A stretch of 64,000 bases of DNA. Origin: Eumeta japonica (Eukaryota; Arthropoda; Insecta; Lepidoptera; Psychidae). The DNA lies in the NCBI GenBank assembly GCA_005406025.1, contig BGZK01000536.1:62001-126000 (forward strand). Reading direction: 5' to 3'. A model generated the notes under the pieces. That model was not told the DNA's origin, searched no databases, and was given only the letters and a program-made list of their open reading frames with translations. Of the stretch, positions 25,346 through 37,660 are shown one piece after another; positions within the stretch are counted from its first letter, which is position 1; each line of letters starts with the position of its first letter. The translations under genes and the position numbers were made by a program.

Positions 25346-25669
25346 TTTAAGTTCGAGTAATAACCAACCAATGTTTGTAAAATTTTTCTTAATAAATTTT
25401 ATATCTATTCTAAATACCTGTTGTCAGGTAGTATCCATTATGTTATAATTGCAAGTTGATTATTTATTAGAAACTACAAAATAATTAGATATTTGGACTC
25501 TAAGGTTAAGTTCAAATTATATGTCTGAAGTTATTACAAGAACGAATAATACGGCCTGAATCTCGTATTTTGTGAATACAATTAAATATTGTGAGTCGCA
25601 TTTGTATACCTTTTAATTTGTATTTGGATCGTTTTTGAAAATACTGCATCATAACACTATTTTTAAAGC

Positions 25670-26260
25670 ATGTTAGAGAGTCAAATGAACATGCGAGACG
25701 CCACACAAGCGAACCACGAGAAAGTAGGTAATCATCGTCGCCAGAGGAGTCACCAATGCGATGCCGGCCTCTTGACTAGGAATGGAATATCTGATGGAAC
25801 CAGTAGGGTGATGGAGGACGAGTGGTTTAATGGAGGGGGATTGTTTATTAACAATCAGATGACAGTGATATAATTTCGTCTACGTACAGACGGACGGGCT
25901 CCGGCCGTATCGCCGTCTCGTCGTCGTCACAATAAATCGCCAAAGGAGAGATCGCCGACAGACAAGACGCCGCCAGGTCGCGAGCCCTCGTAATTTGCAA
26001 AGAGGCGGGCGGCGGCGCGGCAGGTAGCGGCCGCCCCGGGCGTCCCGCCGTGTAGATTTAATTAACAAGATATGCAGCTCTTTTATACCGGCTTTTCCCC
26101 AGTTTTTGGGAAATTCGAGATTAAAATTAACCCCGCCGAAGGGATATTAAAATCTCAGCTCCCGTAGTTGGTTCGACTATCGCTAATTAGTTTTCAAATT
26201 AAGATCGGCGAGGCGAGCACGCCGGGGAAAATCACCACTAGGAATTAATTATGCTCGCGG
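25670..26260. promoter_or_regulatory. GC-rich block with Rel/Dorsal-like and homeodomain sites
   Basis: A CpG-rich core (about 25880-26050) is followed by 'tttaattaacaag', 'ccggcttttccccag', 'tttttgggaaattcgag', 'ctaattagttttcaaatta' and 'ggggaaaatcacc'. GGGAAATTCG fits the NF-kB/Dorsal-type consensus, and GGGGAAAA words resemble half-sites. Clustered with TAATTA cores this reads like a developmental enhancer. The plus frame at 25670-25873 and minus frame at 25880-26068 have no known domain. Function is inferred from motif words, which are weak evidence individually. Confidence 0.4.
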
Positions 26261-26519
26261 CTACAAGCTTGATTTGAGTCAGGCCCCAAATTAATTTCAT
26301 TCCACAACATTCTACTGGAGCTCTACTGATGTAAAAGAAAGGCTTTGTTAACTTTTCAACTTTATCCATTGAGGTCCGAGACAAAACCCGCCAAGTACAT
26401 GCAGCAAGGTCTGTAGCCGGTACAGAAATAAAGGGCATTATAACAATAAAATTATTACATTTGAGACTAGGTTCATCTGGGGAAGTGTCAGCGGCAATAA
26501 AAGGAATTTCTTTATTTTT

Positions 26520-26640
26520 TATGTCGGACAAATCCTACGTCAATCATCGTCCCGATTTCAGCCCTAATTTCGATTTCGGCACCACGGCCAGTTCTGATTG
26601 CAGTCCCGCAGTATAACTCAATCATTATCCCATTCTACAT
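26520..26640. repeat. Short degenerate GATTTC/GTCCCG hexamer tract
   Basis: Units such as 'cgtcccgatttcagcccta' (26548-26566) and 'atttcgatttcggcacc' repeat with a period near six. This is a smaller relative of the tracts at 11600, 40181 and 45290. Confidence 0.45.
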
Positions 26641-28730
26641 ATCAATCCCTAATTCACTTGTTACATGGAATATATCATTCGTCTATATATCAATATTGAG
26701 TTTAAAATATAAAAGTAGTCGGCTTGAAGCTAAATGGTCACCCATATAAATTTTCAATCCACGTTTCACCTCTTTTGGGGTTGAACTTTCAAGAGCATTG
26801 AAATACGTGTTTCAATAAGAAAAGTATAGACCAAATATGAATTTCCATGGCTTTAACTTTAAGCTAACAGTACCTGTATACAAACTTGCAGCTTCTTTTC
26901 ATCACGCTCAGAAAAGGAATTTTCCCAAAAAACCTTTTTCACTTCTCGGCGAGACTGTAAAAGTAACTTTTGTCCACAATTTAAGCTTTCGAATGTATGT
27001 TGATCAGTTAGTGAGTCACGTTCATCTTGTATCTGTTTACATATATGATATGATAATTAAAAAAGTGTATATGAGACAGGTATTAAAATAAAATTGGATT
27101 GTAAATATGATTGAAAATATATAATTCTGATGAAGAGAATACATGCTCATTCTGAAAATTAGTGAGGAACTTAAAGACAAAAGTTAAGGATAAATGCGTT
27201 TTATAATGTCAAACCCTAATTTAGTATATTAAATCATTACCAGAGAGATTAACATAGATCTATGAGAAGTGTTTTTACTGGTAAATTTTTAAACATATAT
27301 CTAAAACTACATAATTATAAAAATGTAGAAGATATATAAGTAGACTTATCATATGACTCATTACAGTCCAATATCCTTAAAAATGAGTAATAAATGCGTG
27401 AAAGCTATCTATGTACACTATTATTTATGTGAAATCATTAAATTCCGTCAATTCCAGTCATTAAATTACGGTCAATAACTCAACAAATTCTAATAAAATT
27501 TAACATAAAGGTAGATTTTGTCCTGAAATAGGCCACATCCAATACTTTTTATCAATCTTCAATTTGTATAAAAACCACAATAGTAGTAATTAGAAACGGT
27601 GAGCAAATTTAAATTATATTGAAATTTAGTCTAGCGAAGCGAGCCGGCAACGACTGATTTCAAATAGGAACCGACCCACTGCAGTTCGAAGTTATACAAT
27701 GCAGTGCTCAACAGTCCTTGCATAAATTGTAACCTCGTTCTTAAAGTAGTTCTTAAATTTATGTCTTGTGTTATCAATTCAAATAAACTGACGCCATATA
27801 GCATGATGTCACTTAAAATGTGCATATTTTTCTTATCTGTACAGTAAAACATTTTAGAATACGAAACTTAATTCAAATGTAACAAGTTTGTTATATTTAG
27901 ATAAAGAGGAAGATAATTTTACATTATTCACGGCCCACAAATTATTACGGTATGAACGCACTCGAATTTATACTATCTTTATGGAATCAGTAGTCCAGGC
28001 TTCATTGAAATTAATAAGTAAAATAATGGTTAAAATAAGAGACATACACACGATATCAGAACTTACCTAAATATCTACATAATACTACGGCCACTACTTT
28101 TTGGTTTTCGTATAACTTGGCACGTTAACATCTGATTACAAAGAGGTTTCGGCCAAATGAGAAACCAACTCAAAGGTTTTTAGTTCTTTACATATTTTCC
28201 TTTGAAATAAGTTATAATTCGTCTTGTGAAGGAAAACTTAAAAAAAATATGTAAAATTTTAATGAAAAGTGCTCGTGGCCATATCCTGATTAATAACCAG
28301 AAAAGAAGTATTACTTTATTAATAATTATTGTCTATAAAAATTGCATTATGATCAAAGAACAGATGGAATTAGAAGTCTTGCAGTCGGATTTTGTATTTA
28401 TTATTAAAGAAACAACGGGGAAGAAATCAATCAGCTTCCATTAAGCGATTGATAAACGAAATAAAGTGTCAAATGAAGTGTGAAAAAACCATGCGGCGAT
28501 ATATGGTTAACGTTTATCCCCTCCTTAAAATACGCGTGAGCTTATAAAATAAAAAAAAAAGCATAATAAGCATATTTTTTATTTAATTTCACCGAATCTG
28601 TTCCTCTTATACCCAAGTTTGTTTTAATTACTGTATACCAGAATCTTATCTCCATAATAGCGAATTAATTTCATTACTGTTATGCACTCTGAAAATCAAT
28701 CATGCGAACTGTGCACTCGCAATTCATTTT
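26641..28730. other. AT-rich noncoding stretch
   Basis: No gene that I can support. Open frames at 26837-27091 and 27631-27852 (minus, starting with ATG) lack known motifs. An imperfect tandem pair built on 'cattaaatt.cggtcaat' lies near 27436-27480. Confidence 0.45.
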
Positions 28731-28960
28731 TCATTTCATGCAAAACTTAATAATCCCCGGTGCGCGTAACCGGTAAATTATGTACTTCATATTTTCATTG
28801 TAGAAAAATAACGGATACGCTTTTTCACGCGTTAAAACAAATTGAAACTCGGCATTCGAATGTACTCACCGATGTTGCGATACGAGGATAATGTATTTAC
28901 ACGTTAAAGGGTTTTTTTCGTTGAATTTATTAGGTCGCAGGTCGCTCGCGAACTGCTGTG
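28731..28960. other. Slightly GC-richer patch
   Basis: Contains 'cggtgcgcgtaaccggtaaa' (28758-28777) and several CpG steps. It is weaker than the other blocks, and a regulatory role is only a possibility. Confidence 0.2.
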
Positions 28961-31310
28961 CTCTGCCATTAAAATTTCAATTTAAAAAATAACTGTTTTG
29001 TTTAACGCTTATGACAGGAATGGAATTATTTATTAAGAATGCATATGACATTTTGGCAAGTTTTAATGTTCACGTCCTTCTAAAGACACTGCTTCGTTTT
29101 TTTTTGCTTATTAATATTTAAATATCAGTTGGATAAAAATTTAAATTGACGTGTTAAACTTCAAAAACTATCAGACTTAGACGATGAAATGATGAGAAGA
29201 ATGATTTCTCTCAAATTTCATTTTTATAGCAATATGCCAATATTGGATCGGTTTCAAGATCTCTCCGTTTTAAAATCCATTCAACGATTACACGTTGCAT
29301 CTTGTCAGAAATTATTTTAAGAAAACAATGTAAATAACACCTATGTATACAAATAACCCAAAAAAACATTGGTTTACGATTGCATTTTTTTTAATATTGT
29401 CATTTTCATAAGGTAAAAGAAACGAAAAAAAATGTTTGTCAATTTCCACAAAATCATTTAATTGAAAAGCGCATGATGTATTAGATTTTAAAATCCATAC
29501 ATTTATTGTAGGTATATGTGATTCATAAATTATAATTTAAAAATTTTGTAGAGAATAGTTTTACCTTTATTATGGTTAAATCAAAGGCGATGAACACCGA
29601 AACACATGAAATTCGGTAAGAGTATGTTTGTGATGTTAGTACCTAATAAAAAATATTCTTGAAAACTCAATGCTCAAAAGGATGAAATGAGGGACAAAGG
29701 TTCTATGTCAAATATATTGATCCCATCATTTTTAAAATCAGAGTCATAAAAGTTGCTATTTATCTTTCTCTCCGCTAATTGACAATAATGCTGAACATCG
29801 AAAACCAGCCTTTGTAAAGTAAAATCGAATAAAGAATTTTATACAAAATTTCACAAACAAAAAGTTATATATTATATATAACACTTAGTTTCCTCAATTT
29901 TCTCAAAGAAATCGGACCTCAACATCATAAAATTGGAGATTTCAACTAAAGATATTGTGTTTGGAAAGTTCAAGATCTGAAATAATGGACAGAGGTTGGA
30001 AAATTTGTGCATAAATGAAATATTAACCATCATGTTAGCATAAATAAAGCATCTAACGCGTATTTCTAATTTTTTTTTTAAATTTCAAATTATCGTTCAA
30101 CAAGATGTGATAGGATAAAGTGAAGTTCTAGGTAAAACGCCATAAGTCGCCCTACTCAGAAATATATTTTGCTATCGGTAATTCAAAATCATATATATAA
30201 TACGACGAGCTCAAAATACGGTTTGTTCAATTATTACATTTACGTTTATTACAATTTTTGTTGCTCAAAATCAAATTCGAGCGTAACGAAATATGTAGTT
30301 ATCATTCCTATTTATACGAAAAATATAGAAAAAATATTCTCACTGATCAAATATATGTATTACGCTTTTTATGAAATTTGGTAAAAAGGTATCTCGAAGC
30401 CTATGTAATGTACTTCATACAACATCCTTAATATAAGATATCTAACATCATCGAATTCGAGCGCCATTACAACATAAAGGCCAGCGTAAAAATATTTTTG
30501 GGGTAACTTGTAAGAAAATGTTATTTTAATATCATTTGTCGGTAGCAATCAATTAGAATCATACTCAGTTTCAAAAATACAATTAAAACTCAATTCTAAA
30601 TCGAATTGACTGCGAGGTGGTCTAAGAATAGAATTTAGACAGGAATTGGAAGCGAAATTAATACCGGAATCAGTGTTAAGATTGAAAAAACGAAATCCCG
30701 AGCAGATCTAAAATTTAAGTAGGTTTAATAGGAGGTCTTTATATAAAAATAATAATTTTATTCTGTGTTCGCGTTAAAGACGCTGGGAAAAAGCAGGGTT
30801 AGACCTGAAACAAAAGCTAGTTTACTTTGAAGTTCATAACTGTAAGAAAATTCAATCAATTATTGCCACTTGACAATTGTTGCAAAAAAAGAAAATTCTT
30901 TTAATTTTATTCGATTTTTAATATGTCAAAACTTTGTAGGTTGGTCCTTTCAATCAGATAGTTAAAATAAACCATAAGGAATCGGATCGTGGTCAAATTC
31001 CAACTATTCATATAAAACCTAAAATATCATAAAGGAAGTTACTCAATTTAAATGAAATTCTTTTCCATTCTAGAGAAGTTCCTTAATCTGACTTTTAATC
31101 AGTATTCAGTGCGCAGAAATTTTGGAAGCCAGCTTAATACTTCGAAAGTTATGATACTTCTTGTTTATGAATACACCAGACATGATACCAATAACAAACT
31201 GAGATTGCGGTTTGTTTATATTGTAAACAGGATACATATGGCGTGCAGTGTGTAATTTTAATCGGATAACAAAGGTTCCGTAGGAACTTTTCTAATCGCA
31301 CGTAAATTTT
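28961..31310. other. AT-rich noncoding stretch
   Basis: About 2.3 kb without a recognisable gene. A degenerate hexamer piece with 'aggaattggaagcgaaatta' is at 30641-30660, and related text runs over about 30590-30720. Confidence 0.45.
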
Positions 31311-31790
31311 GAGCGTTATACCTTCGTTGTACTCAAAACAGCTCCGTTCGTTATCATTCCTGGGCAAACGATACACGTCAGCCGCGCCATCTGACGGCGT
31401 AATCCGACAACAAAATTAAAATACTCGACAGCTGCTCCCCGTAATTAGAATTTTCCAAGTGAAGTACGGACGACTCTGTCGCGCTATCCTAGAATTTTTC
31501 GAGAGGGGAAAATAACGTAATATTGTAATGGCGCGGGGGTCGGGGACTAAGTGATTTTTCATAACGAGTAGCAGTTTATGGGTCATTTAAGCCGCTGAGT
31601 GGATATCCACGGATATTACACCTGGGATATTGGCTCGGTGAGTGCGCCACTTCGCCGAATATGAAACAATTTTACTGCATAACAAAATACAGGAACCCCT
31701 TCATCTAATTTATTGTGATTGCATCTGTGAAGTGACACCGCCAAGAATAGTTTCATAACGCGGCGTGTTTACAGCGATCGTAAAAAGTGA
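31311..31790. promoter_or_regulatory. Candidate enhancer block with repeated GGATAT and TTTATGGG
   Basis: GC is raised over about 450 bases. Visible words are 'cccgtaattagaattttcc' (31439-31457), 'gcagtttatgggtcattta' (31571-31589), and three GGATAT words within 30 bases (31601, 31611, 31625). There is also 'cgcgccatctgacggcg' near 31383. No coding frame crosses the whole block. This looks like one of the better candidate regulatory elements in the window. Function is inferred. Confidence 0.4.
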
Positions 31791-31992
31791 ACATATCGTA
31801 TCGTGTCATATCGAAGAACACAAATTTAATTGCATATAAATGTCAAAGAAATGAATTAACTATATCATCTAAGTCGTTCTAGTTTAGTTTTACAAGAAAT
31901 GCCTTTCTTGGCTAAGATTTATAATGCTGTCATGAAATTGCTTCATGTAAGAGACAGAAGTTTAGTATTTCGTTACTAGCGATGGTAGAAAT

Positions 31993-32184
31993 CAGGAGCG
32001 GACACAGAGATTCAGATAGGGTATGCAAAGCTAAAAGAAACTTACTAGTTTCAACATTGTTTCGATTGGTGGCCAATTGACGCGACGGTAAGCATTTTTA
32101 TACCTTGCATAACCGAAACAATGCTGAGTCGTAAGTTTTATTTAGCTTTGCATACCCCTGTCTGAATCTCTGTGCACGCTCCTG
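31993..32184. mobile_element. Fold-back MITE-like element
   Basis: The left arm begins 'caggagcggacacagagatt' (31993) and continues through 'gtatgcaaagctaaa' and 'cattgtttcgatt' to about 32067. The right arm, read in reverse complement from 32184, gives 'caggagcgtgcacagagatt', then 'gtatgcaaagctaaa' and 'cattgtttcggtt', to 32111. Arms of about 75 bases with a few mismatches and indels surround a 43-base centre. Nothing inside could code for a transposase. I see no convincing target-site duplication, so superfamily is open. A hAT-like start 'caggggtatgcaaag' within the right arm is suggestive only. Confidence 0.75.
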
Positions 32185-32419
32185 GTACAATTCCATAAAA
32201 TTCCACTGTCGGTCACGGGTCTCTATAACAAGATATATTATCAGAATAGAGACTATTATCAAATAATACATGTGTTTTAAAAAAAATGAACTCAAACCGC
32301 TTGTATACAAATTCATAATCTACGAACTTGAGCGAACTCATATCAAAAGCAAAGCTTGATTGTCGATATAAAAAAAAAATACGACGTTTTATAATTCGGA
32401 ATTCGAGACACATCTAACT

Positions 32420-32630
32420 TTTTGCGTTACTGTCACAAAAAAGCCGAGAGGAAACAGAAAAATCAGACAGGCAAAAAAGACGTCGTGAAAGCCTTCTGCG
32501 CTCGCGAGTATTAGGCGGCTCGCTCTCAACAGGTGGCGCTGGCGGCCGGCCAGGCGGCGGCGGACTGCGCCGCGGTTGCACCACCACATACACGGACTGT
32601 TGGCGCTCTGCCATCTATTCTATTGAAAGA
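32420..32630. promoter_or_regulatory. GC-rich block containing a 66-codon minus-strand ORF
   Basis: A GC-rich block ('ggcgctggcggccggccagg', 32534-32553). On the minus strand an ATG at 32614 opens a 66-codon frame (to 32414) with a proline- and arginine-rich start (MAERQQSVYVVVQPRR, then PPPPGRPPAPP). A second frame overlaps it on the same strand. No domain is recognised, and proline/arginine richness is what GC-rich sequence gives by chance. I lean to a regulatory or chance explanation, with a first exon as a remote alternative. Confidence 0.3.
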
Positions 32631-35600
32631 AGTAGGTTTTATGAATACACTACTGGTGTGTACACGCAATTACACCAATTATATATGGCGAGGAACTACA
32701 AATCAGTATTGAGAGCGATAGTAATAAAATATAGGTTATTTAAAGATACTTTACTCAGGGGCATACTATAAATCCTAGAAAAAATGCAAATACGAGAATT
32801 TACTTTGTCAAAACATTAATATACGTCAATACGTGACCATAATTTTTATTGTAACAGATCTTACGAATTTTGCTCCTGGATTGCTACTGCGATATTTTTT
32901 TTCTCTGAAATGCTATCTTTTAAAAAAACCGAGTCTAGCAAAGTAAATTGTCTACTAAATCACAAACGTTTACAAAGAATCTAAAAAACATAAAGCATTA
33001 TATGTGCTTATAGAGCAATTTAAATTAAACTGTAATGAAATACCATTGTACATTCATGCAAAGCCTTAGAATATCAGTAATGTTTAACTTCTCAAGCTAT
33101 GTTACTAAAATAGAACCAATTTCGTGCCTCTACTAATTTATTGCTACTGAATTTTATTATTTGGTAAAGTAATGTACTGAAAACAGTTTTGTCACAAAGC
33201 GAGGTATAGCACACCGTGGGCTAAATGATGTATTATACGATGACAGTACATCAAACATATACAATCATTTAAGTGAATAAGAACTACTACGAATTTAGTC
33301 AAACTGGTGTTGTATACAGCATTATCATTTTGAATTGTACAAATGTCATACTTTTATAACATTAGGAAATATAAAAAAAACTAGTATCCGACTCTTAAGA
33401 ACAAATTAAAGAATATTAAAAATATTTGAAAAAATCTAAATATTAATTGACGTTTATCAACCGTCGTAACATCGTAAATCGTATTTTAAAAATACGTTTT
33501 AACAACGAACATACTAAACAAATAAAATTTTGTGTATTTTACATAGAACTTTTGATTATGCTATTTTTCTAAGATGTTCAACAATCTAATCCCAAATAAA
33601 ACGTCTCCTTTATAGAGTATTATCAATTTGATACGTTTAGACATTTTAGCATCAACAAGACTAAGTAAAGGTAAAGCTTTGAATAAAATATGGTACAAAG
33701 AAACTTTTATAGTAAAACCGAGATAAGTAGCTTAGGTTAAAAGGGAATATTTAAACGTATTTAGGACTGAATTTAATATTTAAATCCTTAAACAACAAAA
33801 AGAAATTCAACAAAGTCTAAAATATATATACATTTTCAGGTGGAATTGGGCACTGAATAAGAATCCGAAGAAATGTTAAGTTAAAGGAGAATAAGCGATT
33901 TCGCCCCCAGTACCTATTGCATCAAATTAAGGGCATAATCGTCATTTAAAAAGTTATCATAATATCTTCTGTTTTTTTGTATAACAGTAACAATGATATT
34001 TGTGTAGAGGAAAAGCTACGGAGATTTAAGTTTTAAGAATAAATCTTTGAACTGTGAAAATTCTTATGAAAAGTTGCAATAGATAGAATATGAAAACTAT
34101 TCACTGTATATAGTTTCCTTTTGTATATCTTATATAATTCATTTACAAACAAGGTTGTCTGTATTTTTGGAGTTTACTCCTTAAGTATCGATTTCCATAC
34201 GTAGCCCGCGTTACGCAAATTAGAGAGTGAAATCCAGTATCAATATAAAGTGAAGTCGTTAATAAAAAGTGAAGTCGTTGTTATGTTGCGTCTCCTCGTA
34301 ATATTTTTGCGCACCTTATACTAAAGTATTTTTTTCCATTTCCGATTTATAAGTGCTATATTATTAAAAAGAAGGGGTTAATCTTTCAATGTATTATTAA
34401 GGTGTTAGATGTTATCGCCACTGTTAACAATCGTTTAATGTGAAATTTTGAAGTTTCGTAGCTTTATTATGTAATATGTTCCATCAAGTTCATGTGACTA
34501 AAATATGTACATGCTTTCAATATTATCGCCGATACTTTTTTTACCACCTACGCTAATAGTAATTACTCCAAGAGAATCCTTAAGTAAATTTCAGTCGCGC
34601 GTCACAACTGACACGCACCATTATTTTATCCCAAGGAAATAGATACATCATCAAGATTTTAATTTTGAATGTAATGTCATCTGATACAACAAGTGATAGC
34701 TTACGAATCAATCCAAATTCAAAGACATTTAGTGAGGAAATAAAATGTTCAAAATAGACGAATTTTTAATTTTTCTTTAAGACTCATACTTCCAACCGCG
34801 TTAGTAATAGAGAAACTTCATTAATTTTGCGATGCAAAAAAGTATATTTTGTACAGTTATACTAAACAAGGTCTTAACAAGGAATAAATATCGTTAGCAA
34901 GAGTAAGTACGGATATACCTTGTGTTAAATATATTTGTATATCGAATTTTAGATAGAAATTATAAATACATAGTAAGAGAAGCCAGCAATTTCATGAAAC
35001 ATCGATAACTTTTTGACATAATGCCCATAAAAAATACTGGTGATCGAAGTGTAACCTGTCGGAATCTTTTTACAGGAATAACCTATAATATAATTTGGAA
35101 CAATGCGGATGAAGCAAATAAAATGTGTGTAATGACGAGTCAGGAAAACGGCGTGATTAAATGTAAGGTTAGTAGTAAAAGCTTATTAGGACAAATTTGA
35201 GCCCGTTTTAACAGGTTTTAAACTTAAGCAAATGTTTTTACATTATGTGTGATTGTTTGTTAAATAACAATATCAATAAATAAAATAAACAACATACCTA
35301 CGCATGTATTACGAGTTTCAAAATGCCTTATTTTATTTATTATTACCGCAAACAAGATTAAACAAACAAAAGTGTTTTAGCGCCTTTCCCGTATTTTGTG
35401 CACCGTAATTGCGACTTTTAGGTATTTTAATAATGGTCACTTGGTTGTTACGTAACGTTTAGGGAGGGGGTATTCATTGTAATATTTATAATACAAAAAT
35501 AATTTAAATAATAACTTGTTTTGATGGTAAATGAAACCTCGCAATGAGAAGTGCACGTAGGTTAGTTTGGAGGCTAAACGGCCTAATACATATCCTCTCC

Positions 35601-37380
35601 ATGAAGGACGACCTTCCCTTACTCTTGAAAATGAAAGCGAATCCATACCCGGATTCAAGATCGAAAATACTTAATAATACTTAAGTATTTTCAATAATAC
35701 TTAATACTTTGCTTATTATTACAAAAAATAGATAAGGAATACATACCAATCTCTATTCAAGATCACATGTATCAAACCAGAATTCTGTTTAGTGGTAAGA
35801 TTTTAATCCATCTGCACACGAGAGAAATTAATGGCAGCCGATAGTATAGAAACAAAGCACTGATCCGACCCAAAATGAAATAGTGCTAAGTAGATTAAGA
35901 TAAATAAAGCTGTATATTTCACGCCGCAATCCCACATAGGGCTCCTCTGGGTGCGATGGGATGGCTATAACTTAATAGCACTAATCCGAGTGGTTAAACC
36001 GAAATTTTCTAATTCGTATTGAATTCATAGACCGACCATATTAATTCTAATGATATATTACGAAAAGCGGATATATTAAATCGTGATAAATTTAACCTTT
36101 TGCATTTATAAAGCGGAGACAATCATTATGTAATTATAACATATTCAATCTTATTTTTTTTGTATTAAATACCATTTTAATTTTTTGGGGCATAATGTTA
36201 TTAAAAAAAGGGTTTTTAAACAAAAAAAGATCTTATTATTACCAAATGTCATAAATTGAAACGTTTTATTAAGAAGGAATTTAACAGTGATATATTTTAC
36301 GCGGACTTTACAGCGTAGTAATGTAGTAGGTATTAATATTAGAGGGTGCACTTTAGTTTTTTTAAGGATTGTTAAATTTTATTCGTCTAGGGAGAATTAT
36401 CATCTCAATGAACTTATCTATGAATAGATTTTAATAAATCCATAAAGAATACGTGAATGTCTGGTTGTAGTATAATTAAAATAAGGCCTGTCTATACTCA
36501 TCATTTTAAAAAAAAGAAGACACATAGTTCAGAACGTCTAGTGACCCTAGAACATATTACGCGATTCCGGCCATGAGGAAAGGAAAATGATCGCAGACCA
36601 ACGTCTGCAGTTCTCATCGTCTATATTTGTCTTCTACTCTTTCCCATCCTAATCACTGGCGATTGGCAGAGATCGGAAATTGAGAGCGTCTGAACTGAAA
36701 AAGGAAAATATTGGTATTGGTATTGGGATTCAAAGGTCTACGAGGTATAATAACGTGCGCCCTCCGCCCGTGCTCAGGTAGACGCGCGGCTTCTATGATA
36801 TTCTACTGTAAACAATTTTAGTCGTAGTCTAGTCCCTTTTTCAATTACAGTACTTATGGCCGAGGTATTATTGAAAAAAGTATAGTAAATCTATTCACAA
36901 ATTGTAAAATTATTTAAACCACACACGTCATTGATTTCCAAAAACAAAATAAAGTTTTTCAACTTATCCAATAAGAAATTCACGAGTGTTTTTTTTTTTT
37001 AATTTCAACCTACAGCATCTTATCTACAGTGTCTATTAGGCTATACGTCAACAATAAATTATTGTAGAAATAACTGGAAGTATGTTAGCAAATTTATATC
37101 AAATATATTTCATATAAAATATTTAAAAAAAAAAAACTTATTCCTGTGGACATTCCAAACAACAAATTAATTCAGAATTCATTGAGTAATTTTTAATAAT
37201 GTTAGCGTCAGTTAACTCTACACTTATGATAATTGTCAGCCATTTCTCTGAATCGGTAGAAACATTTACAGGTGAGTTTTTCCTTTTCAACAGTCAAGTT
37301 AAGCGGATGAGTTAAGTGATCATAACAAGGAATATTAATTTGACATACACCACGACAACTACATAAGGTGACAAACCAAC
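32631..37380. other. Long AT-rich noncoding stretch
   Basis: About 4.7 kb of strongly AT-rich DNA with no supported gene. It contains the 19-base-period tandem at 34247-34279, an imperfect palindrome around 35663-35692 ('gaaaatactta' with 'taagtattttc'), a mixed-composition piece at 35540-35660, and a 'ttggtattggtattggga' simple tract near 36713-36730. Confidence 0.5.
34247..34279. repeat. Two-copy 19-base-period tandem
   Basis: 'aaagtgaagtcgtt' occurs exactly at 34247-34260 and 34266-34279, separated by 'aataa'. A small recent duplication. Confidence 0.8.
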
Positions 37381-37660
37381 CGCGCCAGGCGTGGCCGTAA
37401 AAGCAATAAAACCATTTGCTGAAATTGGCCTAACACGATTCGCCTTCAGCACGAGTCCTGAAAACGCAAGCAACAACCGTTGAAACGAAATCCGTAACGC
37501 CGTAAAGAACAAAAGGCAGATAATAAAATGTGTAACGGGGAAATTTTCGCTCCCGCTCCCGCTCTCCGAGCCGGGCCGCGGCGGTCTGATGAGTGCGCGA
37601 TAATCGAGCACGGCCGCCGGTGACGTCTCTGCGTCGGCGTAACCCACTAAGGAGACGTCT
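37381..37660. promoter_or_regulatory. GC-rich block, candidate cis-regulatory element
   Basis: A CpG-rich segment ('cgagccgggccgcggcggtc', 37567-37586) in an AT background. The longest frame of the window (minus strand, 37430-37864, 144 codons, opening at TTG) runs through it. Its composition changes from AT-type to arginine-rich exactly at the block edge, as expected of a chance frame. No family is recognised. Confidence 0.3.

Larger units (their letters stand above)
23386..25669. other. AT-rich noncoding stretch
   Basis: Contains only the direct repeat at 24211-24333 and the hairpin at 25315-25345 listed separately. No gene is seen. Confidence 0.5.
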
